Shown here piece after piece: positions 10,701 to 21,087 of a stretch of DNA of 64,000 bases. Under the pieces are notes generated by a model. It made no database searches and was not told where the DNA came from. It was given only the letters and a program-made list of their open reading frames with translations. Location: NCBI GenBank assembly GCA_014871385.1, contig CM026421.1:17529048-17593047 (forward strand), given 5' to 3'. The translations under genes and the position numbers were made by a program. The stretch comes from Ceratodon purpureus (lineage: Eukaryota; Streptophyta; Bryopsida; Pseudoditrichales; Ditrichaceae). The number at the start of each line of letters is the position of its first letter. Positions within the stretch are counted from its first letter, which is position 1.

Positions 10701-11518
10701 GGTTAATGGGTGGATAGCGGCAGGCTTGGGAGAAAACAAAGAACGCAAATAAGGAGAACAGTGCAAGAATAAAAAAAAAAAACAAAAAAACGGAAGACCC
10801 AGAAGGTGCAAGCGCTCCGGACTAAGGTCGTCTGGCCTGGGACACGGACAACAGTATGCGGCGACATAGGGAAATAGAATCGCCGTTAGCAGAAAAATAA
10901 AAAAATGAGAAGAAAATAAAAGGAAATAGAATGAAGTAACAGAAATTAGAAGGGGCGGCACAGTTTGGAGGCAGAAGAGAAGAAGAGAGTAAGCCAGTTA
11001 GGACAGGAACAAATCATAGAGGACAGGAAAAAAGGCAAGAGGAGTAGACATATTAATTGAAGGGGAATACGAGGGGAGGACGATCAGGACAGGTAGGACA
11101 GGTCTGCGGATACCTGACCTAAAATGATATATAAACGAAAACAGAAAACTTCAGAGACGAGGAGGGACACAGAAAAGGGAAAACAGCTGGGACGATATAG
11201 TGAACCCTAAAACGACGATGAAGACCGTAAACCAGCAAACAAGTAAAAGACAACTACAAACCGAAGAAGGAGGGGAAGATGGGGGACTGGTGCGAAGTGA
11301 AGGAGGAAACAAGGAATTGGGGAACCCTAACTCGAGCATCCGCAACGACGAAGACGACGACAGAAGACTAAAACCTAGGACAGGGATCGGAGAAATGGGA
11401 TGATAAACTCCAAACGGAGAGGGATAAAGCTTGGATTCTGCGGGCACAATGACCCAAAGACGAAACCGACGACTACAGCAGTGCAAAAAGGACTTACCAG
11501 CTGATTCAAGTTCGCCAT
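7782..11518 (-). CDS. Second MULE gene, unknown function (4 exons, one frame break)
   Basis: I do not recognise this family. My minus-strand exon model is 11518-11498 (seven codons, ATG then MANLNQL), 10661-10509, 10423-9127 and 9020-7782. Every exon junction is phase 0 and GT-AG, giving about 902 residues once a G run is corrected by one base. Visible parts: a C2HC finger (C124, C127, H140, C146 in ICRYCNSDMVDKAHLGWHRQ and just after); an acidic, Ser-rich segment; a low-complexity Gly/Lys/Arg/Ala region with an alanine run; and a more globular, Trp- and Glu-rich C-terminal half (exon 4). It converges on the transposase gene, as mudrB does in MuDR. An accessory role in DNA binding, integration or anti-silencing is inference from position and the finger. 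The seven-codon first exon is the least certain part. Confidence 0.7.
9701..9711 (-). other. G11 homopolymer breaking the second MULE gene
   Basis: On the minus strand the frame from 10423 reads through this run and soon stops. The conserved-looking downstream frame (QWTDAGAGG onwards to 9127) starts just after the run. Ten or thirteen G would restore continuity. The surrounding sequence is very G-rich, so a short unusual intron cannot be fully excluded. Confidence 0.7.
10662..11497 (-). other. Proposed 836-bp first intron of the second MULE gene
   Basis: The donor is CTG|GTAAGT at 11498/11497 and the acceptor CTCCGCAG|GTT at 10662/10661, minus strand. The segment is purine-rich on + and carries TAGGACA at 10999, 11094 and 11386. 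Open frames inside it show no motif. Confidence 0.55.
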
Positions 11519-11820
11519 AGCCCTGTCGTGGGGCCGTGAGTTTCAGCTCCTCCCGCTGCAAAGGTCAGCGCACACCCTCTCCCACAGCTCCAAATTGCAA
11601 CCCCCTCTCTCAGAGCTCCAAACCGCACGCACACCCTCTCCCACAGCTCCAGCTCACCCACAGCGAGCGCCTAAACCCTTTCCACGGCAACCAACCTAGC
11701 TCTACAACCCTAATCACGAACACGTAAAACTAAGCTGAACTGCACCCCACGAAGAATATTCCGCCATGGTAGCTGGAATGGCCGCAACAAAGCTCCGACA
11801 TGCACAGGAGAGACTACAAC

Positions 11821-12118
11821 GATGAGCTCCGACGGCAACGAGGGCGACTGGGGCGAGAGTGACGAGAGTGAGGGAACGCTCGTATGGGAACGGGGACGGG
11901 CGGGGGTCGAGAACGGGCACGGGGGGGTGCATCGCGGCCGGTCGGGGGGGGGACGGGGGATCACGGGCCCGGTGGGATCGAGGTCGGGGACGGGCGCGGG
12001 GAGGGTGGGGACGGTGGGAGGCTCGGGTCGGGACGGTGGGAGGGTCGGGCAAGACGGGGCTGCCCCTGCCCTGAATTGAACGAAGTGCAACGCTCGTAGC
12101 GGGGAGATAGAGAGACCC
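11821..12118 (-). repeat. Right terminal inverted repeat of the MULE
   Basis: This is the inverse of 2819-3116 over 298 bp with one visible mismatch. It is G-run-rich on the + strand, with several runs of three or more G in close succession, so G-quadruplex formation is possible. It probably contains the promoter of the minus-strand gene, whose proposed ATG lies about 300 bp inside. Confidence 0.95.
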
Positions 12119-12127
12119 TTGGCAGAC
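12119..12127. repeat. MULE target-site duplication, right copy
   Basis: TTGGCAGAC, identical to 2810-2818. Confidence 0.95.
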
Positions 12128-13547
12128 CCCTTGTAGCAAACAGTACCTTTAGAACAAGTATTTGTTGATCCCCATTTTGATGAAAAGTTGCCATGTAAAT
12201 GATAAAATTATGATCCTTCAGTGAGATTTGAACATGTTATACAGTAGTTCACAAGATATATTAACATACATGCTTGTTTTTGATTTTTTAATAAAAGATA
12301 AAGTATTGTGATTTATTTTTGTTCGAAGTTCAAACCCAAGGCTTTTCAAGTCCTTTCTTTAAACATACATTGATATCTTTTTAGTTATAGTGATTAAATA
12401 TTTCATCAAAAAAGGTGGTCGGCTTAATTTTTTGATAAAAAGGATATCAAAAGTGAGTTCTTAGTTTAAGTAAAGTGGTTTAGGTGGAATTTGGATAGAA
12501 TTTGAACTATGCCTAGTAGTTTTTGGTTTAATTTTAACAATTCTATGTTGCAAAAAATGATAGTCATGTCGTTTTTCAACCACAAATCTAATTGTTCATT
12601 ACAAAACTTGATGAAAAAGAATAAAGTTATCATTTAAGATATATTTTTCCTTTTCAATCAATCATATATTTCATTTTTTTAAGGTTATTACTGTTGCATT
12701 ATATTATGAAATTTCATTGCTAATAAAAATCTAAGGCTGATAATTGGATTTATTTTGGTTTAATACATAAGTAAGAATCTATTTTCACTTTCTATTCAAT
12801 CCACCATCTAAGCAGAATCAATATTTTCATCCAATGCAATAGCCTTCAACCTCTTGTAAAAGTTTGTATCCAAAACTTGTTAAAGGTTTGACTCAAAGAT
12901 ATGGTAAATCCACAAAAAGCCAATTCCTTGGTATCTATGTATATTCTTATCTAAGGTTATAGATTTAAACCTATGCATGAATTGTAAATTTAATTTTAAA
13001 AATTGTCAAATGTTTGTCACCTGTAAAGAAATGTTCAAAAAAAAAAAGTGACAAACCTTTGACAATTTTTAGAATATTTTTTTTTCACTTGTACATTTTT
13101 TTTTTTATGATCTCAAAGGCAATCATATTAGTTTCATTTGTAAAAATTCTCAAAGGTAGCATATTGATATAACAAGAAATTTGGAGCTTCTATATAAGTA
13201 GAAAACAACCACTAAAAGCATCATAAAAATATTTGCCAATGTTTAGTTAAAAGAATAATAACTACAATACCATGAACCTCTTGTTATTCCCTACCCCTAT
13301 TTTTTTTCAAAAAATCAATTTCTAAATTGACATGGTAGGAATGTGCCGAAAATTCCAACTGTCCATAAAAACATGCCAAGAAATTTAAGAGTTAACCGAC
13401 CTATGAACCACAGTATCGCAATTCTCCCACAATCTTCTCTTGAGGTAACGGACAAGAGCTACATTGAAGGAAAAATGGGGATGTACACTCCAAGTCATAT
13501 AACAATAAAACTGTTCAATCTGGGGCCTATTTTCTTGCGCAGTGAGA
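12128..13547. other. AT-rich spacer
   Basis: No gene is recognised. An imperfect hairpin is formed by 12998-13020 (ending GTTTGTCAC) and 13048-13070 (starting GTGACAAAC). From about 13340 the sequence is less AT-rich and may be the target of the neighbouring MITE. Confidence 0.45.
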
Positions 13548-13558
13548 CCCTTCAACAC

Positions 13559-13820
13559 GCGGTACACTAACTAATATCCATCGAACTTCCCGGGTGGGCC
13601 CATGTAGAACCTCCCAACTTGCAGGTTATTGGTCCCACGGTTTGCGGGAGGGGTTCCCTTACTAAATTTGGGTTGTAGAACCCAAATTTGGAAAAAATCT
13701 AAAAAAAGACTGTAGAACCCCGCATTTGTAATTTCAGGGTTCTACATGTAGAACATGAACAGTGTTCTACATGCTAAAAAAGGGTTCTCCGGGAGTTCGA
13801 TGGGTATTAGTTAGTGTGCT
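13559..13820. mobile_element. 262-bp MITE with 11-bp flanking duplication
   Basis: Inverted ends of about 29 bp (13564-13593 and 13789-13817, ACACTAACTAAT...CATCGAACT) bound a non-coding core that repeats GTAGAACCC and TTCTACATG words. The perfect 11-mer CCCTTCAACAC flanks it at 13548-13558 and 13821-13831. A duplication of about 9-11 bp fits a small non-autonomous MULE, but the inverted repeats are unlike those of the 9.3-kb MULE. If TA, TTA or another rule applies instead, the boundary would shift by a few bases. Confidence 0.72.
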
Positions 13821-13831
13821 CCCTTCAACAC

Positions 13832-15120
13832 CTCCATCTGCACGGAATACATAACCAAATGGTTGAGACACAACCCAAGCGTGTTGCCCAAACATCCTCA
13901 CCGTTCGCCCACATTCAATATTAATATTCAATATGACTGAAGTTGCTCTCATAGAAGAGGGACTGCTGCAATCAGTACATCCGACCATGTCTCTACAAAA
14001 TGTTAAAAAACAACTGGAAAGGCCCCCCATGATGTTGTTTATAATTCTATCACAAATTCTGCTAAGAATGAATCTCCTGGCACCACCCTCAGGAACCTCT
14101 TGCACATATTCGCCATCACCGCTGTGCACATCACCAACCATGATCTAACTCCGCAGCCTCCACCTCGGCTCCACCTCCTTCGTTGACGACAGTGATAACC
14201 TTTACTCCGACGCCTCATCCACAAGGAGCCCATGCAAGTCCACTGTGTCGCACTTTTCGATTGATAACTGCAATATACTCACATGATACTCGCATGATAT
14301 TGTTATGATATTGTTATGATACTGATATGATACTATTATGATACCCTCGAGATATCGTTGTGATGGCTCACGAGAATGATTCCCACGGTGGAGGAGTCAG
14401 TCCTAAATTAGCAGCTACTGGGAGAGGAAGATAAGTCATGGACAGTGCAAAGACAGCATCGGCGGAGAACAAAGGATGAGCTCAGGAGCTGTCAGTCATG
14501 GTGACGATCGAAAATTGTTCTGGAATCTGTGCTCCGATGAGATGAGATGAGATGAGAGGAGAGGAGATGTGCAGTGGTGCCGGCACTAGCTTAGCTCGCA
14601 GTGGATTGAACCGAAACTGGATCGATCAGATGAGTGCGGTTGCCGGCATGGGATTGAAATGATTTATATTGTTCTTGAGATGAACTGGTTCCAGACACCT
14701 CCAGACTGGTTCGTCGACATAGCAAACCTGGTTGATAGCAATATGGGTCTGATCAGATCTCTCTGCTGATGTGAGTGCAGTTTTTGTTTCATTTCCTTGC
14801 GTCTGGAAGTAGTTTTGATCAGCAGAGTAGTTTCCAATTGGGAGTGATATAAATTTCTTCCTTGCATCTCTTGGTAGATCACTTCTTCCCTTCAGTTTGC
14901 TAAAAGTTCCCACTTGGCAACATTACCTTGCTCTTATATCTCTGTATTTCACGAAATTTGTTTCACCTGTTTGAGCTTCTTGGTTGAGCTCTTTTGTCGA
15001 TCCATCCTCTGCAGTTGTAACGAAGGAATTGATTTAGCAGGGGATAGAATTGTTGCAGTTATCGTGGTTTGCTCACCTTATTCAGTTGCAGAGTGCGAGA
15101 GAGGGGAAGAGGTGGTCACC
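13832..15120. other. 5' flank of the carrier gene
   Basis: No gene is supported. Low-complexity tracts occur at 14275-14345 (ATGATAYTGT units) and 14540-14570 (GAGAT units). The reading frame of the carrier stays open upstream of its ATG to about 14914 but has no ATG there and no carrier-like sequence, so it is probably 5' untranslated region. Confidence 0.45.
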
Positions 15121-16218
15121 ATGAGGACCAATTCTAATCCGAATTCCGCCCCGGCCACTTCCCGCAATGGGGTTGCAATCCCCTCCTACGTCATGGCTGT
15201 TTCCGGGTCGCTGGGGGGGCTGGTGGAGGCGTGCTGCCTGCAGCCCATTGACGTGATCAAGACGCGCTTGCAGCTCGATCCGCCGGCGCATCGCGAGTAC
15301 AGAGGCATCTGGCACTGCGGGTCGACCATCGTGGAGCGGGAGGGCGTGAGAGCATTGTGGAAAGGATTGACTCCATTCGCCACGCATCTCACTCTCAAGT
15401 ACACACTGCGCATGGGCTCCAACGCGCTCTTCCAGTCGGCTTTAGCGGACGCACAGACCGGGAAGCTAAGTGCGTCGGGGCGTCTCGCAGCAGGCTTCGG
15501 CGCCGGTGTGCTGGAAGCTGTGGCGATCGTCACTCCGTTCGAGGTTGTCAAAATTCGGTTGCAGCAACAGAGGCAAATAGGCAATGAGCTCCTCAAATAT
15601 AAGGGGCCTGTGCATTGTGCTTCGACGATCGTGCGTGAGGAGGGAGTGCGAGGGCTGTGGGCTGGAGTTGCACCTACTATTGCACGCAACGGAACCAACC
15701 AGGCTGTGATGTTTTCAGCGAAGAATTACTGTGATAAGCTTCTGTGGAAGAAGCACGAGGGTGATGGTGTCACCCTCTTGCCATGGCAGTCTATGGTGTC
15801 TGGGTTTCTGGCAGGTTTTGCTGGGCCTCTGGCTACAGGTCCATTCGATGTCGTGAAAACCCGTCTCATGGCACAGACGCGAGCTGGCCTCCCTCCAGGC
15901 GGTGAAGTCCAATACAAGGGAATGGCACATGCCATCACTCGCATATATGCTGAAGAAGGTGTGTTTGCATTGTGGAAGGGTTTGCTGCCCCGGTTAATGC
16001 GAATACCTCCAGGCCAGGCCATCATGTGGGCAGTTGCTGATCAAGTGACAGGGCTATACGTGCGCAGGTATTGGAAATCTCTAAAACCGGAAGCATTTTC
16101 AGACTTGCATGATCAGCGATTTCTCTTCTGTTTTCCACTCAACATTGGTTTTCATAACCGGATGGGTAAAGCCCCACAATTGAGTGAATTATTGATACTC
16201 TGTGTGGAACATGAATAA
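15121..16218 (+). CDS. Mitochondrial succinate/fumarate-type carrier (SFC1-like)
   Basis: This is a mitochondrial carrier family protein of the inner membrane, probably exchanging succinate, fumarate or related dicarboxylates as plant and yeast SFC1 do. It is a single exon of 365 residues. Three tandem carrier repeats each show the signature after the first helix: QPIDVIKTRLQ (about 41), TPFEVVKIRLQ (about 138) and GPFDVVKTRLM (about 240). Each repeat is followed by an EEGV or EREGV-type matrix segment and LWKG or LWAG. The start is the ATG at 15121; the open frame upstream lacks ATG and homology. The last 40 or so residues after VADQVTGLYVRRYW extend beyond the normal end of the family; a donor-like CAG|GTATTG at about 16065 could mark an unrecognised intron. 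The exact substrate is inferred from overall resemblance. Confidence 0.88.
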   Translation: MRTNSNPNSAPATSRNGVAIPSYVMAVSGSLGGLVEACCLQPIDVIKTRLQLDPPAHREYRGIWHCGSTIVEREGVRALWKGLTPFATHLTLKYTLRMGSNALFQSALADAQTGKLSASGRLAAGFGAGVLEAVAIVTPFEVVKIRLQQQRQIGNELLKYKGPVHCASTIVREEGVRGLWAGVAPTIARNGTNQAVMFSAKNYCDKLLWKKHEGDGVTLLPWQSMVSGFLAGFAGPLATGPFDVVKTRLMAQTRAGLPPGGEVQYKGMAHAITRIYAEEGVFALWKGLLPRLMRIPPGQAIMWAVADQVTGLYVRRYWKSLKPEAFSDLHDQRFLFCFPLNIGFHNRMGKAPQLSELLILCVEHE

Positions 16219-16266
16219 CAGGACTCCAAGCTCTGCATTGAACCTAAAATCACAATCAAGCAGTGT

Positions 16267-16691
16267 TTACTTGTAACCATCTGCAGCGAGTCGACGTGCA
16301 ACGATTCTCACCACTTCCTGCACATTTATTTCGATCCTCAAAGGTCTCCTCAGTTTTTGGTAACTAGTGGCGATCATGAGGATTAGGGTTCCACCAATTT
16401 CATAAAACATTTCTCTCCGCATCCCAGGTGATCTCTCATCATCGATCACAATGCCAATGCAGTCCAGGAGATCTGCATCAATGGACTCCTCAAAAGCCAG
16501 GCTGCAGGGAATTTCAGTGAATTTTTGGCTCTTGATCATGGAGCAAATGGCAACGACTTCGAGCCCGCACTTGGACATACCAGGGAAAGCCAGCAACTTC
16601 CACATAGAGAAGATCATACGCATTTGTGCAGCGTTAGTGCCGTCGTTGCCAGGATCCGGCCTTTCCAGAGACGAAACTGGCCTGAAAAAAG
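16267..16691 (-). pseudogene. Orphan terminal exon, unknown protein
   Basis: A minus-strand frame begins after a good splice acceptor (CTTTTTTCAG| at about 16691) and runs about 140 residues to a stop at 16267, with balanced amino-acid use and helical segments (for example INVQEVVRIVARRLAADGYK at the end). I do not recognise the family; an alpha-helical repeat protein is possible. No convincing upstream exon is visible in the AT-rich DNA to about 20 kb, so it may be a gene fragment, or the terminal exon of a gene with a very long intron. It lies tail-to-tail with the carrier gene, 49 bp from its stop. Confidence 0.4.
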
Positions 16692-16719
16692 AGGTGCAGA
16701 ACAGATACATAGAGTGATT

Positions 16720-19700
16720 GGGGTCATTTGCATTTTGAATAAGATAATTTCATGTGGTACTGAAATGTTACAAACTTTCCATGACCTGATGGAAGTCATA
16801 TTGCTCAAGGTCAAATTACATCAAGGTTCTCTCATTAACTCTCATCCGATGCTGGCTCGTTATTGCTACTCAATGCTTGGTGACTACTCAATGATAACTT
16901 GGTGACTTAAAACGCACATGACACTGATTTGTTGGAAGATTTTACGGTGTGACATCTCCTCTCTAAGGCACTGATTGCTAACAAAACACTCATGCCTTGC
17001 AGAATCATACTACTATATTTTGAAAGATTAACTTGTTGTCAACTTGGTATTCTAACCATAAGTATTCCTCCTTCATGGAAGGTTGAAAGATCCTTCATGC
17101 TTGAAAGGATTCAAGAAAGACTTCATAAATTTGCACACTGTCACCTTCCACCATTGTAATAGCACCATATTGTTATTTTGGAGCCCATCTCTAGAACACA
17201 ACCTTGTTCAAAGCTAGTGCACATCTAGAACATGTCGTTCAATGCCTTAAGAGAAACCATCATATGGGAATTTACTCTACAACTCACTCATTGAAGATTG
17301 TCAATCCATGTGATTAAATAACACATATTACCACACAACAATCAACAACAATGTACTAATCCTTTGAAAGCATAGGTTCAAAACTAAGAGCTATAATAAC
17401 AAGAAACAACCTCAATTCTACTTGACAAATTAATTTGAACTAACTCTAGGAAACAAGGAAAAATCTTCAGTACAACAAATCAAATAGAATCAAAACTTGA
17501 AGGCCATTTCAAGCCATATTTAACTAAAAACTCACTTATTAAAGCCGGACATCAAAAATTTCAAACAACAACCAGGTTTGTGTAAAAGAGACACACGCTT
17601 ATCATAATCTTTATCCACTTATGCTAAAAAAAGGAGAAAAGAAACCACACAACGTTACAAGAAGAACGACACACAAATAGACCAAAGTCAATCAAAGAGC
17701 ACCCTTCTAGCAAATTGAATTAAGGAAAGAAATCAAACCGATTAAAGTAACTTATCCACAAATACTTCAAATTAACAAACTAATAATGATTATATGAAAC
17801 TTTATTTGGACATAGTTCTAAATCATCCTCTTTGGTACAACCCTCGTCTTGACTTTATAGCAATGTCATTTACAAAGGGGCAATGAAAAAATGCATCATC
17901 ATCATCATCATCATTGCCAATCTATTAGAGATTACCACCAACTTTTAACTTCAAATTAGATAAACCTCTAGTTTCATCAAAGTATTCACATATTCCTAAA
18001 GGACAAAAATGGATTATTTGGAGAAAGCCTCTTGATGCAAGAATTAGAAATCACCGTTTAGAAGAGGATTAGAAATTGGATACTAAAATATTAAAGGAAA
18101 GAAGGTGACGGAAGAGTCCCGGGATGATGAGGGGGAATAAAAAAAAAAATGATTAAAAAAGAAAAATATTGTATAGGGAGCCCCGGTCTACCCGGCCTCT
18201 ATCCCGGTCTACCTTCACTTTAGTCTACTCCAACCTCGGTCTGCTCCGGTTTGCTTTTGGAAGAAATCCTAATTTCCCCCTTCAGCATTAAAGGGAAAAA
18301 TTAGGGTTTCTAAACCCTTTATTCATTTTCATTTCTTAAAAACATGTGTTGAGAGGTGCTTTGTAGAGGTTCTAGGAGGGTTTCTTTTGAGAGAAGATGA
18401 GGAAAGGAAAGCCATACACATAGAAGGAGAGATTGTGAAGCTTTTATGAAGGAAATAAGGAGTTAATGAGAAGACAAGAGAGTTGAGAGAAAAACAACTA
18501 GAGCGGAGGGAACAAGAAGAGTTCTTGAAGCAAAAAAGAGGTCTTTGAGCAAAGAAACAACAAGGAAGAATAAGCTTGGAGTAAGAGGGAGAATTTTTTA
18601 AAGAAGAAATGGGAGGTTGCAACCTAGGGTTTCAAACTAGGATTGCAACCTAAAGTTTCAAGCTAGGCGAAGGTGAAAGGTGGTGGAAGCTTGTTTAAGA
18701 GGTGTAAAGATGTACTTCTTAAACGACAATCTTTTTTGTGCTTCCTTGTGTGTGTGTATCACTTGTTTGAACTCTTTCTCTTCACTCCAAAAAATGTCTT
18801 GATGTTTTTCTTCTTGGTCTAAAAATCTCTTGTTACACATCTTATTTGGATCTGCTATAACCCCATGGTAGTGTTCTTGGAATGTCTTGTTGTTTGTATG
18901 TTATCTTTTCTTGGAATGTCTTGTTGTTTGTATGTTATCTTTTCTTCTAGTGTCATTTTTGAAAGGATAATTCTATCCTCATGACTGTTCTCGGTGTACT
19001 AGATTAGTCACCAATTTATTATTTGTTTCTCGGTCTTCCGGAAGCAATAGTAAAATCTAGGAATTTTTGAAGCTATGACTTTCCAGGGACCTCAGACGCT
19101 TACCCGTACTTCTTCACCAACTCCTTGGAAGAGGCCATCCTTAGTAAAGAAGGTATTCCGGAGAATTCGAGACTTGGAGACGGAGGTTTTGGAGGCAAGA
19201 GCTTGCAAACATCTCACCAAGTTCTTTATGAAAAGATCTTCAAGGGGTTAAATACAACATTGATGCCAAGGATTGTAATGGTGGCATCTGTATACAATTC
19301 AGGGTTGTCAATCATTGCATCAAGCACTTGGTATGCACATGGACTTGCATTTGTAATGAGGATGGATATGTTTGACATATTTGTCGATAGTCTTATTTGT
19401 AGGAATTCCAAGTATGACAAGATGTTAGTGCCCACGTAGAATCACACAATGTCCTTTAGCCGCAATTTTGCGTTCTTCTTCTTTTGGAAGTTGAATAGAG
19501 CTATATCATATAGAACAAAGATTGTTACTCATTGATGATCTAGAGGCTCAATCAAATTTTCTAGCATTTTTGCAAATGCCTTGGACTCTATCATTTATAA
19601 CATTTACATAACGTTGTGGTGCAGTTGACTCTAAAGGCAATGGGGTATGTGGGCTCATGATTAGGACTATATTGTTGTGCCCGCACTTTGCTCAAGGTTC

Positions 19701-20339
19701 TTCTCTCAAAAAAGCAACAGCTACATTCCAAGCATGGTGAGCATTTGTTTGCACACGGGGTAATATGTCACAAAGGCTTAAATATAATCCAATTAGAGTT
19801 TTAGGACAAAGTAAACTCTATAGAATTCTTCAAGCGTGTTCCTTTGCAATTTCTAAGAAGTGATTAAATGTCGTATGCCATCTATCAAGGGCTTGTAAAA
19901 TGACTTTGCGTTTGTTAACTTGCTCCTCATGCTCATTAACATCTTGTTATGTTTCTCGTTTTGTGAGAGTGTGCTTGTCGGCGACGACTTTAATGCTCAA
20001 TTCTTGTTTTGTCACGTCGAGGTTGATGGCGCCATAGTGAACGCTCTCCTCTCCACCAGAAATAAACTACAGATATGTATACTTGAAGTATCAACCAACA
20101 TTGCTTTGGCCAATGTCCTTTTTAAACGAGATATTTCATGCATTTGAATGCCAAACCTTGGATACAATTTAAACCGAGTGCACCAGACTCAATACAATCA
20201 CAACTGTTGTTGAAGACCACGAGTAGAGTATTTCAAGAAAGATGTCTTAGGCTCTCTAAAATGTAAACCTAGATGTAGCGTCAAGATGATAAACTGAATT
20301 GTACATTGAAAGAAATGAATATCTTGCAACACATATCAA
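16720..20339. other. Gene-poor AT-rich spacer
   Basis: No gene is supported. A 34-bp tandem duplication (TTCTTGGAATGTCTTG...) lies at 18874-18948. The frame at 19087-19230 and the minus-strand frame at 19226-19435 are open but unrecognised. The right part abuts the truncated Ty3 element. Confidence 0.45.
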
Positions 20340-20344
20340 ACACA

Positions 20345-21075
20345 ACTTACCAATAGTTCGATGCCGCAGTCATAACGTCAATGTTGGGAGAGTGTATCAG
20401 CGTTCTTCTTCTCAAACACATCTCGATACTCCTCATACTTTGCTGGTAACTTGGTTGATTCTTGAGCTGGTTGAGATGTTGGAGTTGCATAAATTGCAAA
20501 GACACTCCCATTCTTAACCGCCTTCATAAAGGCTCGAGCACCGACCATCAACGGAACTTTGACCTCGGACTTTTGGACTTGGTGAGGGTACAGATTCGGA
20601 CTATTTTTAGGGTGTTCAGAAGGAATATGAGAAACTACGGTTGGATATGTTAGCCTTCGGTTTTGCCAATCTATATCTGGATTTACCATCTCTAATCAAG
20701 AGAGACCTAAGACGAGAGGATTAGAAGGAGAGCTAATGATATTGAATACGATAGTACTGCGGTGCCCTTCTAGGATAATGTCTAAGGGTTTGGTTTTGTA
20801 GGTGACATCTCCTGAAATCAAGGGTCTACCGTTGATAATCTCTACTGCTACAGGATATTTTTTATGAACTACAGGAAGATTACGGCGTTTTACAAGATCC
20901 CTATCAATAAAACAAGTAGAGGCTCCGGAATCTAACAAGGCTTTAACTTTTACGCTATGTGGATGACAATGTATCTTAAGCGGGATATGAAAATAGCAAG
21001 AGGGTTCAGAGGATAAGATAGGACCTGATGACGTGGCAACACTTGTGAGCCGCACAGTCCCTAATGTGGCTGGCA
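20345..21075 (-). pseudogene. Ty3 pol remnant: aspartic protease and linker
   Basis: The frame contains the retroviral-type protease active site LLDSGAS (near 20925) and the later VLGLS, MVNPDIDW and YDCGIELL landmarks typical of Ty3 pol just before reverse transcriptase. It is offset from the gag frame. Stop codons (TGA) interrupt it after VLGLS and before YDCGIELL; both look like C-to-T type transitions. The sequence loses similarity at about 20345, so polymerase and integrase domains are absent. Confidence 0.75.
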
Positions 21076-21087
21076 GCTGTCGTTTTC

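Larger units (their letters stand above)
2819..12118. mobile_element. Complete Mutator-like element (MULE), 9.3 kb
   Basis: The element begins GGGTCTCTCTATC and ends with the exact inverse. The inverted repeats are 298 bp (2819-3116 and 11821-12118) and differ at one visible position (A at 3056 against G in the inverted copy). A perfect 9-bp duplication flanks them. Inside are two convergent genes: a mudrA-like transposase on + (3395-6920) and an unrecognised gene on - (7782-11518), separated by an irregular GTCCT-rich array. Near-identical inverted repeats plus a perfect duplication indicate recent insertion. Each gene has one frame break at an 11-base C or G run, so present autonomy is uncertain. 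The two-gene convergent layout resembles maize MuDR, but the second gene shows no obvious likeness to mudrB. Confidence 0.93.

Noticed and set aside
13767-14233. Possible transposase remnant on the minus strand next to the MITE
   Set aside because: I could not match any catalytic motif, and the frame runs into the MITE.
14914-15120. N-terminal extension of the carrier
   Set aside because: There is no ATG in the extension and the carrier fold begins after 15121.
19087-19439. Open frames on both strands
   Set aside because: Unrecognised, short and conflicting; too weak for a gene call.
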